The notes beneath the pieces are model-generated. The model saw only the letters and a program-made list of their open reading frames with translations, was not told where the DNA came from and searched no databases. A stretch of DNA of 64,000 bases. Origin: Hymenobacter mucosus (GTDB taxonomy: Bacteria > Bacteroidota > Bacteroidia > Cytophagales > Hymenobacteraceae). Within the stretch, counting starts at the first letter, position 1. Each line of letters opens with the position of its first letter. The position numbers and the translations under genes were made by a program. Positions 8,355-18,706 of the stretch are shown one piece after another. The stretch spans positions 620,001 to 684,000 of the forward strand of contig NZ_FZNS01000002.1 in NCBI RefSeq assembly GCF_900188255.1, written 5' to 3'.

Positions 8355-11300
8355 TTATTCAATTACTACCCGCCGTGTCGCGTTCAGATCGGCGCCGGTT
8401 ACGCGCAACATATACACGCCACGGCTTAGCCCGCTGGTATCAAACGTAATCGGATCAGGGGTGCCGGTAAGCTTTACTTGCTGTTGGGCTACCCGCTGAC
8501 CAAGAGCGTTATATAGACCTAGCAGCACCGTTTTCCCTTTGCTGTCGCCACCTACTGCTACTTTCAAGCCGGTGCTAGCCGTGGTTGGGTTAGGATACAC
8601 CGCCAGCGTCAGACCAGCGAGCTGCTCGTCGCGGCTGCTTTGCACGATAGTCACGCTTAGCGGTCTGAAGTTGACATTGTTGCCTTCGACGCCTTCGCTT
8701 ACTGCCGCCAAATGGTCGGCCACAAATAGAACGTAGTAACTGCCCGCAGGCGTACCGGCCGGAATTCGCAAGGAAGCTGCCGCACTGGCTACTGCTCCAC
8801 TCGTGACGCTGCTTACGGCCCCGCTGGTCAGGAGCACGTCGCCGCTGCCCCAGGTCGCATCGGTCGACAAGTAGTACCCAATTGTGCTACTAGCAGCCAT
8901 TGCATCACCCTGGTTAATCAATAAGCACGTTGCGTTGACGGTGCCTCCCGGCAGCGCACTACTTGCCGACAGGCTGGGCTGGGCAATCAGCAGGTCGGGC
9001 AGCGCACTCGTCACGGTGAGGGCGTTGCTCACCACGTTGTTAGTCTCATCGCTCTCAAGAACCGTGTTTTGCGGATCAGCTACGTGCAGCAGGTAGTACG
9101 TACCGGGAGCAATGCTTGCTGGAATCGTGTACTGCCCACTACGGACGTACGATTGGCCACTCAACACAGCACTTCCATTGTTGCTACCAATCAGCAGGTC
9201 AGTCGACTCAAAGGTGGTGTTTGTAGAGAGGTAGTACCCAAGTGGGCTGCTAGCAGCAGCGCCAGTACCTTGGTTGCGCAGCTGCGTGCTTACGCTCAGA
9301 GAGCTACCAGCAGCTACGGCAGTTGTGCCAACAGTTGGCTGCGACGGAACGAAATCAGGCTGTAAACCCGTGTTCGTGCCGTTTACGCACAATACCGAAG
9401 CCTCAAAACCTGAACCGGTAACGCTGCCGTCACTAGTAAAATGCAGGGTTAAGGCCCCAGTGGTGTTCGTACTAGTTGCCGTTACGGTACCAGGGTTGTA
9501 TGAGTAGTACCCGAGTACCGGCGACTGTGTGTTCGGTCCATCGTAAATTGTGAGACGGTCGCAGCAGCTTTCTACGCTAAACGACTGGAAGACCAATTGC
9601 ACCTTTGCTCCCACGGTACCAGGGTTGATAACGAGCGCCCCATTCGCACCGTCGTAGTAGGGGTCATTGCCAGCATGATCGTACACGGTGCTGCTGCAGG
9701 TAGTAATAGTATTTGTGCCCGAGAAGGGTACCACTACCCCGTTGAAGGGCGCCGTTACGAGTAGTGGAACGGCCGAAACGTTATTTGTCTCATTGGTTTC
9801 CGCCACTTGGGCTTGGTGATCGGCTACATACAGTACGTAGTAGCTGCCTGCCGTCACAGTCGACGGAATCGTGAACGTTGCAGACCGGCTAACGTAGCCG
9901 TTGGGCCCCAGTGATCCACTTGCTACAGAGGTCAAGAGCACGTCAGATGCATCGAATGTGGTATTGGTAGACAGGTAGAAACCGATGCTACTGTAGGCCG
10001 CAGTAGTGGTGCCCTGATTGTAGATAGTAGCGTAAGCGGTTAGCACCGTATTAGCACCAGCACTGCTGCGTGAGAGCGAAGGTTGGCTAATAACGAAATC
10101 TATACCAGCGGGTACCACCGTCAGCGGGAGCGCCGTGACGTTGTTCGTCTCGTTGGTTTCCGTTATCTGGTTTAGGTAGTCCGTCACGAACAGGATATAG
10201 TAGCTACCCGTAGGCGTGCCCACTGGGATAGTTGCGTTACCATACACGTTGGCATACCCACTGGCGTACACAGAACTTACTGTAGAGGAGCCGATAAGCA
10301 CATCTGTTGCATCAAGCGTACTATTAGCCGAGAGATAATAACCGGTACTAAAGGACGAGGCTAGTGTGTTTCCCTGGTTGGAAGCATAGCTAGAAACAGA
10401 GAAGCTGTTGCCGGGAGCGACATTGGTAGGCGTAGCAGAAGGCTGGGTTGTAGTCAGGTCTATACTCGGCGTCACCACGGTAAGCATTACGCTCCGCACG
10501 TTATTCGTCTCATCGGTTTCGCCTACCTGGTTTTGATAGTCAGCAGCAAACAAAACATAGTACGTACCGGCCGCTAAAGTGCTTGGTAGCGCAAACTGGC
10601 CATAGGAATAGTAGCGCTCCGCGGCGCTCAGTCCCGAGATTTGTCCGGTCGTTAGCAGTTGATCATTCGCGCTGAGCGTACCATCCGTAGACAGGTAAAT
10701 ACCTAGGTTGCTGGCCGCCGCCGAGGTATTACCTTGGTTGCTCACGTAGGCTGTTGTTGAGATGCTGGCAGCACTGCCCACCATTACGGTAGTCAAGCTC
10801 AACTGAGCCTGTGATACGACTAGGTCAACGCTGGGAGGCACTACGGCAATAGATGCGGCCGTAATGTTGTTAGTCTCGATAGACTCGGGTACTACCCCTT
10901 GGTAGTCGGCCACAAACAGAATGTAATAAGCACCAGGAGCCGTACCCGGCGGCACGTTGGTTGAGACCGTACGATACTGCGAGTAGCTAGGTGATAGTTG
11001 GCTACCAAAAGCCGATGCCAGTAGTTGGTCGTTCGCATCAAGGGTCGTGTTGGTTGAGAGGTAGAACCCAACGCTACTAAAATTTGCCGTGATGTTGCCC
11101 TGGTTGACGATGTTGCAGCTAAGCCCAAGCACGTTGCCGGGAGCAGTAGAAGTTGTGCTTATGTAAGCTTGCTGAATAACTAAGTCGGTCACGGGCGGCA
11201 CTATGCTTACCGAAACACTGGCTACGTTGTTTGCTTCGTTGCTTTCCGAAACCACATTCTGGTAGTCGGCCACAAATAGCACATAGTAGCTACCGGTGGG

Positions 11301-12017
11301 CGTGCTAGCGGGCAAGGTCAGAGAATTGGTACGGTAGGATGACTGGTTTCCTGCCAGCGTATTGCCTACCGAGCTACCGATTAGTTGATCGTTCGCATCC
11401 AGAATAGGATCGGAGGAGAGATAATAGCCCACACTACTACCCTGCGCCGTGGCGGCAGACAGGTTATATACTGTGCAGTTTACCGACAAGCTTGTACCAG
11501 GCACCACCGATAGAGGCTGCACCGAAGCGCCCTGAACGGCTAAGTCGGCTTGTGGCACCGTAGTCACGCAAGCAATATCTGCGGCAAAGCCACTGTACTG
11601 ACTATAGCTGTCACTTGTGAAGCGTAGCGTAAGGGTACCAGCACTATTAGTAGCATACACTGTTCCAGGATTCTGGTAGTCATATGTTCCAATTACCGGA
11701 GCACTCGTAGTTGAGCCATCGTAGATAGTCAGCCGGTCGTAGCCCGATTCCATGAAGAACTGGTTGAACTGCAAGCGAATCTTGTTGCCCGCTGTAGCGG
11801 GGGTAAGCGTTACAGTACCATTGGCGCTGGGCGAATAGGGGTTAGAAGGCCCCCCATCGTCATACAGCACACCACTACACGTGGTGTAGGCGGCAGTGCC
11901 AGAGGCGGGCAGAGTATACGTTTGCGCAACAGCCGACTGCAGACAGCACAACATTGCAACCAACCAACACCCTACTCCGACTGCAGTGCGTCGGAAGAAA
12001 GCGTAAGCGTTTACCAT
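8355..12017 (-). CDS. Large secreted CUB/CARDB-repeat protein with type IX secretion sorting domain
   Basis: A 1220-residue exported protein of unknown role. Order: signal peptide (about 1-31, ends SAVAQ); a CUB-like beta-sandwich (about 32-152, with DRLTIYDG); five CARDB-type Ig-like repeats of about 120 residues (about 153-762); a second CUB-like domain (about 763-885, again DRLTIYDG); two more CARDB repeats (about 886-1128); and a C-terminal type IX secretion sorting domain with VYPNPTT and GVYMLRVTG. Each CARDB repeat shows GYYLSTN, then a D-rich loop, SYYVLFVAD and ETNNV. CARDB modules are known as adhesion-type domains; surface attachment, matrix or adhesin function is inference. No catalytic domain is visible. 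Boundaries are estimates. Confidence 0.88.
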   Translation of the reverse strand: MVNAYAFFRRTAVGVGCWLVAMLCCLQSAVAQTYTLPASGTAAYTTCSGVLYDDGGPSNPYSPSANGTVTLTPATAGNKIRLQFNQFFMESGYDRLTIYDGSTTSAPVIGTYDYQNPGTVYATNSAGTLTLRFTSDSYSQYSGFAADIACVTTVPQADLAVQGASVQPLSVVPGTSLSVNCTVYNLSAATAQGSSVGYYLSSDPILDANDQLIGSSVGNTLAGNQSSYRTNSLTLPASTPTGSYYVLFVADYQNVVSESNEANNVASVSVSIVPPVTDLVIQQAYISTTSTAPGNVLGLSCNIVNQGNITANFSSVGFYLSTNTTLDANDQLLASAFGSQLSPSYSQYRTVSTNVPPGTAPGAYYILFVADYQGVVPESIETNNITAASIAVVPPSVDLVVSQAQLSLTTVMVGSAASISTTAYVSNQGNTSAAASNLGIYLSTDGTLSANDQLLTTGQISGLSAAERYYSYGQFALPSTLAAGTYYVLFAADYQNQVGETDETNNVRSVMLTVVTPSIDLTTTQPSATPTNVAPGNSFSVSSYASNQGNTLASSFSTGYYLSANSTLDATDVLIGSSTVSSVYASGYANVYGNATIPVGTPTGSYYILFVTDYLNQITETNETNNVTALPLTVVPAGIDFVISQPSLSRSSAGANTVLTAYATIYNQGTTTAAYSSIGFYLSTNTTFDASDVLLTSVASGSLGPNGYVSRSATFTIPSTVTAGSYYVLYVADHQAQVAETNETNNVSAVPLLVTAPFNGVVVPFSGTNTITTCSSTVYDHAGNDPYYDGANGALVINPGTVGAKVQLVFQSFSVESCCDRLTIYDGPNTQSPVLGYYSYNPGTVTATSTNTTGALTLHFTSDGSVTGSGFEASVLCVNGTNTGLQPDFVPSQPTVGTTAVAAGSSLSVSTQLRNQGTGAAASSPLGYYLSTNTTFESTDLLIGSNNGSAVLSGQSYVRSGQYTIPASIAPGTYYLLHVADPQNTVLESDETNNVVSNALTVTSALPDLLIAQPSLSASSALPGGTVNATCLLINQGDAMAASSTIGYYLSTDATWGSGDVLLTSGAVSSVTSGAVASAAASLRIPAGTPAGSYYVLFVADHLAAVSEGVEGNNVNFRPLSVTIVQSSRDEQLAGLTLAVYPNPTTASTGLKVAVGGDSKGKTVLLGLYNALGQRVAQQQVKLTGTPDPITFDTSGLSRGVYMLRVTGADLNATRRVVIE

Positions 12018-12398
12018 AGGGTAGATATAAAATGAGAAGAGGAAGAAAGCGCACGAGGCAAGAGCCTTTCATAAAGGACCGGGGCAGCAAGGGTTATATA
12101 GATCTTGCCGGGCATCTTTTGCTAGTGAATGGCTAGTCTTAGCAGTATTTCTAGTTTAATAAGCTCTCGAAGCAGCAAGCTGAGAGAAGATAAAGTAGCA
12201 GCCTACCTGTAAGCAGGATTTACAAGCAAATATTTTGCATTTATTTAATACACTTAAATAGTTAACTTCCTTTTACGGGTTGACCTATGGCCTACTTGAT
12301 CTTACTATACATAAGTTGATGAGTCAAAAACTAGCGACGAAGACTCTGTAACAAGGTTTTGACACTGAAACACACATAGCACGGCTCAAATATAAAGC
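12018..12398. other. AT-rich gene-free leader region
   Basis: This stretch lies upstream of the secreted repeat gene and downstream of eno. It is clearly richer in A+T than the flanking genes and holds no open frame I would support. A TATATTTG box on the minus strand at 12394-12387 fits the Bacteroidota -7 consensus but has no TTG at the right spacing, so I do not call it a promoter. The promoter of the 3.7-kb gene must lie in this region if the gene is not read from eno. Confidence 0.5.
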
Positions 12399-12431
12399 AA
12401 AGCAGCCAGTCCCCTAGGAACTGGCTGCTTT
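12399..12431 (-). terminator. Terminator of eno
   Basis: A 12-bp perfect stem (AAAGCAGCCAGT / ACTGGCTGCTTT) with a 9-base loop lies 30 bases after the eno stop and is followed on the minus strand by the weakly T-rich GCTTTATATTTG. Confidence 0.75.
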
Positions 12432-12460
12432 ATCTTTTTCAAAGAAGTGCTTATGCGGCA

Positions 12461-13984
<1,524 letters not shown>

Positions 13985-14028
13985 CAACAAAAAAGGGACG
14001 CACCATACGGTACGTCCCTTTTTTGTTG
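13985..14028 (-). terminator. Terminator of rplQ
   Basis: A 16-bp stem (CAACAAAAAAGGGACG with its exact complement) and a 12-base loop. The T-rich arm doubles as the U tract in either direction. It lies 13 bases after the rplQ stop. Confidence 0.88.
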
Positions 14029-14041
14029 GAATGCGAGTAGC

Positions 14042-14623
14042 TTAGGAAGCTGCTTCGTCGGCTGCTTTAGCCTCATCGCGCGTTTCACCTTCCTGCACAG
14101 TAGTTGTAGCGGTATCTTCGGGAGCCGAAGTTTCTACAACTGCAGCAGGAGCTACAGCTTCGCCACCTACGGTAGCATCAGCCTTCTTGCTGCCACTGCG
14201 GCGCGAACGACGAGTGGTAGTAGCCTTGGCTTCGCCCACATTCTTGGCCTCCAGCAGAGTCTCGTTGAAGTCAACCAGTTCGATTACACACATTTCAGCG
14301 TTATCACCAAGACGGTTAGCGCTCAGCTTGATAATGCGGGTGTATCCACCAGGGCGGGTTGCAATCTTGCTCGATACCGTACCGAACAATTCTTTCAGGG
14401 CCTCCTTGCTTTCCAGCACCGAGAACACCAGACGGCGAGAATGGGTCGTATCGTTCTTCGACTTAGTTAGCAGAGGCTCAACAAACTTGCGCAGAGCTTT
14501 TGCTTTAGCAACCGTCGTCGTTACACGCTTGTGCAGAATCAAAGACGAAGCCATGTTCGAAAGCATGGCATTGCGGTGCGAGGCCGTACGGCCGAGGTGG
14601 TTGATGGTTTTACCGTGACGCAT
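14042..14623 (-). CDS. rplQ: 50S ribosomal protein L17 with long acidic tail
   Basis: Large-subunit protein near the peptide exit side. The L17 domain (about residues 1-125) starts [20 protein letters not shown] and contains [22 protein letters not shown]. coli L17 has 127 residues; here about 65 extra residues follow, first basic ([11 protein letters not shown]) and then rich in Ala, Thr and Glu. It is separated from rpoA by a long hairpin and a promoter, so it is probably transcribed alone rather than as the last gene of the alpha operon. Confidence 0.97.
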   Translation of the reverse strand: MRHGKTINHLGRTASHRNAMLSNMASSLILHKRVTTTVAKAKALRKFVEPLLTKSKNDTTHSRRLVFSVLESKEALKELFGTVSSKIATRPGGYTRIIKLSANRLGDNAEMCVIELVDFNETLLEAKNVGEAKATTTRRSRRSGSKKADATVGGEAVAPAAVVETSAPEDTATTTVQEGETRDEAKAADEAAS

Positions 14624-14747
14624 AAAAAAGAAAAATGAGTGAGCTTGCGAACGACGACCACGGCGGAAGAGACCAAAGTAAGGCCACCTTCACATTAGAA
14701 CCGTCGCCCCTTGGGGCTCACTAGTTAAAGAAGTGTAAAAAGGAGTG

Positions 14748-14777
14748 CAAAGGTATGGAATACCTAGACATAAAAAA
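14748..14777 (-). promoter_or_regulatory. Promoter for rplQ
   Basis: On the minus strand the -7 box TACCTTTG (14755-14748) is preceded by 19 bases and then TTT (14777-14775) in place of the TTG consensus. The -33 site is formed by the T run of the rpoA terminator. The predicted start is about 120 bases upstream of rplQ. Confidence 0.6.
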
Positions 14778-14827
14778 TGTGCTGAAGTGAATATGTGTCA
14801 CCCACATACTTCACATTCAGCACATTT
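14771..14827 (-). terminator. Long-stem terminator of rpoA
   Basis: Two arms of about 23-25 bases (14775-14797 and 14803-14827), nearly fully complementary with small mismatches, are followed on the minus strand by TTTTTT. It starts 13 bases after the rpoA stop. Confidence 0.88.
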
Positions 14828-14839
14828 CCACGGGAGACA

Positions 14840-15829
14840 CTACTCTTCGTCGAGCTTGTATTTTCCTAAGTCCATCCCGAAGGTCAGACCTTTCTCCTCA
14901 ACGAGGTTCTCCAATTCAGTTAGCGACTTCTTACCGAAGTTGCGGAACTTCATCATGTCAGCCATATCAAGCTGCACCAAGTCACCGAGGGTTTTGATGT
15001 CAGCGGCCTTGAGGCAGTTGTAAGCACGTACACTCAAATCCATATCTGCTAGAGGCGTCTTGAGCACCTTACGCATGTGTAAGGTTTCCTCATCTACCGT
15101 CTCCTCCTCTTCAGCCTTAGCCGTTTCGAAGGTCATGGTGCTGTCCGAGAACAGCATGAAGTGTTGAATCAGGATATTAGCAGCGCCTTTCAGCGCATCC
15201 TCCGGGTGAATTGAACCGTCTGTGTGAATCTCGATAACAAGCTTCTCATAGTCGGTCTTTTGCTCCACACGCGTATTTTCAATGCTATACTTCACGTTTT
15301 TGATAGGCGTGAAGATGGCATCAATGGCAATCTGACCGAATACTTGGTCAGCTGGCTTGTTTTCCTCTGCAGGAACATAGCCACGGCCTTTCTGAATCGT
15401 AAACTCAAACTCCAACTCGGTAGCTGGGTCTACGTTGCAGATCACCAACTCAGGATTTAACACCTGGAAGCCGTTGGTGAATTTGTTGATTTCGCCCGCC
15501 GTGAACGAATCTTGGCCCTTAATACGAACCGTGATTTTATCCTCAATGGCGTCGCTGACCTTCCTGAAGCGCACTTGCTTCAAGTTCAGAATGATTTCGG
15601 ACATGTCCTCAATCACCCCTTCGATGGTCATGAACTCGTGCAGAACGCTGCTGGTGCGAACCGACGTGATGGCGTAGCCCTCCAGCGACGACAGCAGGAT
15701 GCGGCGCAGAGCGTTGCCGATCGTGACGCCGTAGCCTTTCTCCAGCGGTTTAAATTCAAACGTTCCGTAGAAGTCGTCAGATTTCTCCATCACGACCTTC
15801 TCCGGCATTTGAAAAGCTAAGATTGACAT
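14840..15829 (-). CDS. rpoA: DNA-directed RNA polymerase subunit alpha
   Basis: Alpha subunit that nucleates RNA polymerase assembly and contacts upstream DNA and regulators. The N-terminal domain (about 1-235) contains [20 protein letters not shown], the dimerisation/beta-contact region. A linker of acidic residues leads to the C-terminal helix-hairpin-helix domain (about 255-320, [17 protein letters not shown] and [17 protein letters not shown] sequence). Length 329 is normal. It follows rpsD after a strong hairpin and is closed by its own long terminator. Confidence 0.98.
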   Translation of the reverse strand: MSILAFQMPEKVVMEKSDDFYGTFEFKPLEKGYGVTIGNALRRILLSSLEGYAITSVRTSSVLHEFMTIEGVIEDMSEIILNLKQVRFRKVSDAIEDKITVRIKGQDSFTAGEINKFTNGFQVLNPELVICNVDPATELEFEFTIQKGRGYVPAEENKPADQVFGQIAIDAIFTPIKNVKYSIENTRVEQKTDYEKLVIEIHTDGSIHPEDALKGAANILIQHFMLFSDSTMTFETAKAEEEETVDEETLHMRKVLKTPLADMDLSVRAYNCLKAADIKTLGDLVQLDMADMMKFRNFGKKSLTELENLVEEKGLTFGMDLGKYKLDEE

Positions 15830-15941
15830 AAGTGGGGCGTTTGAAGTAATGAATAGCAGGAAGCAAGAAGATGACCAATTTGGCCCGTTTTCTTACTGCC
15901 TGCTACCCAGATCCATTTATAACAAGGAAAAAAGTCGAAGC

Positions 15942-15970
15942 AGGAAAACGGCCCGGAATGCCGGGCCGTT
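15942..15970 (-). terminator. Hairpin between rpsD and rpoA
   Basis: A perfect 10-bp G+C-rich stem (AACGGCCCGG / CCGGGCCGTT) with a 4-base loop AATG, followed on the minus strand by TTTTCC. It may terminate part of the transcripts or act as an attenuator, since no clear promoter for rpoA is visible in the 112 bases left before it. Confidence 0.75.
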
Positions 15971-15976
15971 CCCATA

Positions 15977-16582
15977 TTACTTCGAGTAAAGCTCGACGAT
16001 GAGCTGTTCCGTGATTTTCTCAGGAATCAGGTCGCGCGAGGGTACGCTGATGAATTTGCCTACCAACTCCTTGCCGTCCCACTCCAACCATGAGAAGGCG
16101 CGGGCGTTACGAGCGCTCAGGCTCGTAGTAATGGCTTCGAGAGACTTTGACTTTTCACGTACTGCAACAACGTCACCAGCACGAAGCTTATAGGAAGCAA
16201 TGTTTACTACCTCGCCGTTTACTGTGATGTGCTTGTGCAGAACCAATTGACGAGCGGCACGGCGCGTAGGAGCAATACCGAAACGGTATACCGTGTTGTC
16301 AAGACGCGACTCCAGTAGGCCGAGCAGGTTGTCACCGGTGATGCCGGGCATCGTAGCAGCCTTATGGAACAGGTTCTCGAATTGTTTTTCCAATACGCCG
16401 TAGAGGTACTTTACCTTCTGCTTCTCCATCAACTGGACAGCGTATTCTGACTGCTTCTTACGGCGGCCACGGCCATGCTGGCCGGGAGGATATGCTTTTT
16501 TAGTGAGCGCCTTGCTCGGGCCGAAAATCGGCTCACCAAAGCGGCGGGCAATTTTGGTTTTTGGACCAGTATAACGTGCCAT
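15977..16582 (-). CDS. rpsD: 30S ribosomal protein S4
   Basis: Primary 16S rRNA-binding protein of the 30S body; it also lines the mRNA entry channel. It starts [20 protein letters not shown] and contains the S4 RNA-binding core ([31 protein letters not shown]), ending with the Ile/Pro-rich [16 protein letters not shown]. Length 201 is standard. No zinc-type Cys cluster is present near the N-terminus. It is preceded by a 128-base structured leader. Confidence 0.98.
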   Translation of the reverse strand: MARYTGPKTKIARRFGEPIFGPSKALTKKAYPPGQHGRGRRKKQSEYAVQLMEKQKVKYLYGVLEKQFENLFHKAATMPGITGDNLLGLLESRLDNTVYRFGIAPTRRAARQLVLHKHITVNGEVVNIASYKLRAGDVVAVREKSKSLEAITTSLSARNARAFSWLEWDGKELVGKFISVPSRDLIPEKITEQLIVELYSK

Positions 16583-16710
16583 TTCAGGTTTGTTGAGTTT
16601 TGAGGGGGTTGAACCGCGCGTGTCGGACTTCGGAAGCGCACCTCGCAGGGGTGAAAAGGCGCATCAGAAACCCGACACCGGTGGCCTGCAGTACAGGCCT
16701 GTTCGCTAAA
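16583..16710 (-). promoter_or_regulatory. Structured leader upstream of rpsD
   Basis: The space between rpsK and rpsD is unusually long for this tightly packed cluster. It contains a 6-bp hairpin with a 5-base loop (GGCCTG / CAGGCC, 16683-16699) and a longer-range 7-bp pairing (GTGTCGG at 16620-16626 with CCGACAC at 16672-16678). S4 is a known autoregulator of alpha operons in other bacteria. Whether this leader is an S4 target is inference. Confidence 0.4.
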
Positions 16711-17103
16711 TCAAACGCGACGACGTTTGGGAGGACGGCAGCCGTTGTGGGGCAGCGGCGTTACGTCCTTAATGGTCGTTACCTCAATACCCACGTTACC
16801 CAGCGTACGAATAGCCGACTCGCGGCCAGCACCCGGCCCCTTTACGAATACTTCGGCTTTGCGCATGCCCAGGTCGTGAGCCACTTTGCCGCAATCCGTA
16901 GCAGCCATCTGAGCTGCATAAGGGGTGTTCTTTTTAGAACCTCGGAAGCCCATTTTACCAGCAGAGGCCCAGGAAATAACCTGTCCGTTGTTGTTGGTAA
17001 TGGAAATGATGATGTTGTTGAACGAAGCTTTGATGTGAACTTGGCCTACGGCCTCAACAACGACAACGCGCTTCTTGGCTTTGTCTTTTCTTTTTTGTGC
17101 CAT
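16711..17103 (-). CDS. rpsK: 30S ribosomal protein S11
   Basis: 30S platform protein near the E site. The family core [19 protein letters not shown], the segment [18 protein letters not shown] and the C-terminal [18 protein letters not shown] are clear. Length 130 fits. It lies between rpsM and rpsD in the usual alpha-operon order. Confidence 0.98.
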   Translation of the reverse strand: MAQKRKDKAKKRVVVVEAVGQVHIKASFNNIIISITNNNGQVISWASAGKMGFRGSKKNTPYAAQMAATDCGKVAHDLGMRKAEVFVKGPGAGRESAIRTLGNVGIEVTTIKDVTPLPHNGCRPPKRRRV

Positions 17104-17179
17104 TTGGTTATCGCAAAAACTGCGGAAGGTGTTGAAGCCTATTCTTTACTAAGGGCTAAGCTTCGATTCCCGCTACAGA

Positions 17180-17557
17180 TTATTTAGTAGCCTTCTTCTT
17201 GCCAGCAACGGTCTTCCGTTTGCCCTTGCGGGTACGGGAGTTGTTCTTGGTACGCTGACCACGAACTGGCAGACCTTTGCGGTGACGCAGACCCCGGTAG
17301 CAACCGATGTCCATCAGGCGCTTAATGTTCAGCTGCACTTCAGAGCGCAGCACACCCTCGGTCTTATACTCGGCGGCAATCACGCCGCGGATTTCACCGG
17401 CTTCAGCTTCAGTCCAATCTTTCACTTTCTTGTTCAGGTCAACGCCTGCTTTAGTGAGGATCTGCTGAGCAGAAGGACGGCCAATGCCGAAAATGTAGGT
17501 CAGCGCGATTTCACCGCGCTTGTTGTCTGGGATATCTACCCCTGCAATACGAGCCAT
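17180..17557 (-). CDS. rpsM: 30S ribosomal protein S13
   Basis: 30S head protein contacting the P-site tRNA and the 50S subunit. It starts [21 protein letters not shown]. The helix-two-turn-helix region [20 protein letters not shown] and the basic tail [18 protein letters not shown], with further Lys/Arg at the end, are typical. Length is 125. Confidence 0.98.
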   Translation of the reverse strand: MARIAGVDIPDNKRGEIALTYIFGIGRPSAQQILTKAGVDLNKKVKDWTEAEAGEIRGVIAAEYKTEGVLRSEVQLNIKRLMDIGCYRGLRHRKGLPVRGQRTKNNSRTRKGKRKTVAGKKKATK

Positions 17558-17583
17558 GTGCTTTTGTAAAAAGTCTGGTGCTA

Positions 17584-17700
17584 CTACCCCTGACGCTGCT
17601 TATAGCGGGGGTTCTTCTTGTTAATCACGTAGAGCTTGCCTTTGCGGCGGATGATTTTGCAATCAACGCTACGCTTCTTGACGGACGCTTTAACTTTCAT
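17584..17700 (-). CDS. rpmJ: 50S ribosomal protein L36, zinc-free type
   Basis: A 38-residue protein, starting [20 protein letters not shown] and ending NPRYKQRQG. It is read from ATG at 17700 to TAG at 17584. Only one Cys (residue 14) remains of the C-x2-C-x12-C-x4-H zinc site, so this is the zinc-independent form. It sits between infA and rpsM as expected. Confidence 0.95.
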   Translation of the reverse strand: MKVKASVKKRSVDCKIIRRKGKLYVINKKNPRYKQRQG

Positions 17701-17709
17701 GTCGTCGGG

Positions 17710-17928
17710 TTATTTGTAACGGTAAACGATTCGGCCTTTCGACAAGTCGTAGGGCGACATTTCCAGCTTCACCTTATCTCCCGGCAGAATCTTGATGTAG
17801 TGCATCCGCATCTTGCCCGAGATATGGGCAATCAGTTGGTGACCATTTTCCAGCTCCACGCGGAACATGGCATTGGAAAGGGCTTCCAGGATGACTCCGT
17901 CCTGCTCAATGGAAGTTTGTTTTGCCAT
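17710..17928 (-). CDS. infA: Translation initiation factor IF-1
   Basis: Small OB-fold factor that binds the A site of the 30S subunit during initiation. [40 protein letters not shown] and the end [13 protein letters not shown] match IF-1. Length 72 is standard. It sits four bases after map and ten bases before rpmJ. Confidence 0.98.
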   Translation of the reverse strand: MAKQTSIEQDGVILEALSNAMFRVELENGHQLIAHISGKMRMHYIKILPGDKVKLEMSPYDLSKGRIVYRYK

Positions 17929-17932
17929 GAGG

Positions 17933-18703
17933 CTACTGTAAGGCTTTTTCTATGTATTCAAACGAGGTCAGAATTTCTGCCTTGTCTTTGCGTACTATGA
18001 CAGTGTGCTCAAAGTGAGCCGAGGGCTTTAAGTCCTTGGTTCGAATAGTCCAACCGTCTTTTTCTTGGATGACGCTTTTCGTACCCAGGTTCACCATCGG
18101 TTCAATGGCAAGAGCCAACCCCGTCTGCAGCTTCACTCCCGCTCCACGTTTACCGTAGTTTGGAACCTCAGGCCGCTCGTGCAGTTTCTTACCAATTCCA
18201 TGACCGACAAGTTCCCGAACTACTCCATACCCCAATTTCTCAACGTGGTTTTGAATAGCGTAGCTCACGTCACCCATGCGGTTACCTGCTATTGCTTGCT
18301 CAATACCGAGGTACAACGATTTTTTTGTTTCCTCTAACAAGGTTAGTACCTCTGGTGCTACCTCTCCTACTGGATGGGTATAAGCACTGTCAGCATGGTA
18401 ACCATTGAGTAGTACGCCACAGTCTATAGAGACAATATCGCCACTCTTTAGGGTGTAGTCACCTGGGAAACCGTGTACAACTACTGAGTTTGGAGAAATA
18501 CACAAGCTGTATTCGAACCCATTGTAGCCTTTGAATGAAGGCTGTCCACCATTGTCGCGGATGAATTCCTCCGCGCGTTTATCTAGCAGGCGCGTTGTAA
18601 CTCCTTCCCGGATCAGACTGGCTACTTCACCATGAGCCTGAGCCAGTACTTTCGCACTGGCTCGCATGAGTTCTATTTCCTCCTCGGTTTTGTAAAAAAT
18701 CAT
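17933..18703 (-). CDS. map: Methionine aminopeptidase, type I
   Basis: Removes the N-terminal Met from nascent proteins at the ribosome. The five metal ligands can be followed in order: Asp in SIDCGV, Asp in YHADSAYT, His in [18 protein letters not shown], Glu in LAIEPMV and Glu-His in FEHTVIV. No N-terminal zinc-finger extension is present, so it is a simple type Ia form of 256 residues. It starts three bases after secY, as in many Bacteroidota spc operons. Confidence 0.97.
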   Translation of the reverse strand: MIFYKTEEEIELMRASAKVLAQAHGEVASLIREGVTTRLLDKRAEEFIRDNGGQPSFKGYNGFEYSLCISPNSVVVHGFPGDYTLKSGDIVSIDCGVLLNGYHADSAYTHPVGEVAPEVLTLLEETKKSLYLGIEQAIAGNRMGDVSYAIQNHVEKLGYGVVRELVGHGIGKKLHERPEVPNYGKRGAGVKLQTGLALAIEPMVNLGTKSVIQEKDGWTIRTKDLKPSAHFEHTVIVRKDKAEILTSFEYIEKALQ

Positions 18704-18706
18704 TTC

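Noticed and set aside
8640..11560. Regularly spaced similar DNA segments about 360 bases apart, resembling a DNA repeat array
   Set aside because: The period equals the 120-residue CARDB module; DNA copies have diverged and the protein frame explains them.
12387..12394. TATATTTG box on the minus strand after eno
   Set aside because: The -33 position falls in the eno terminator and has no TTG; the match can be chance in an A/T-rich stretch.
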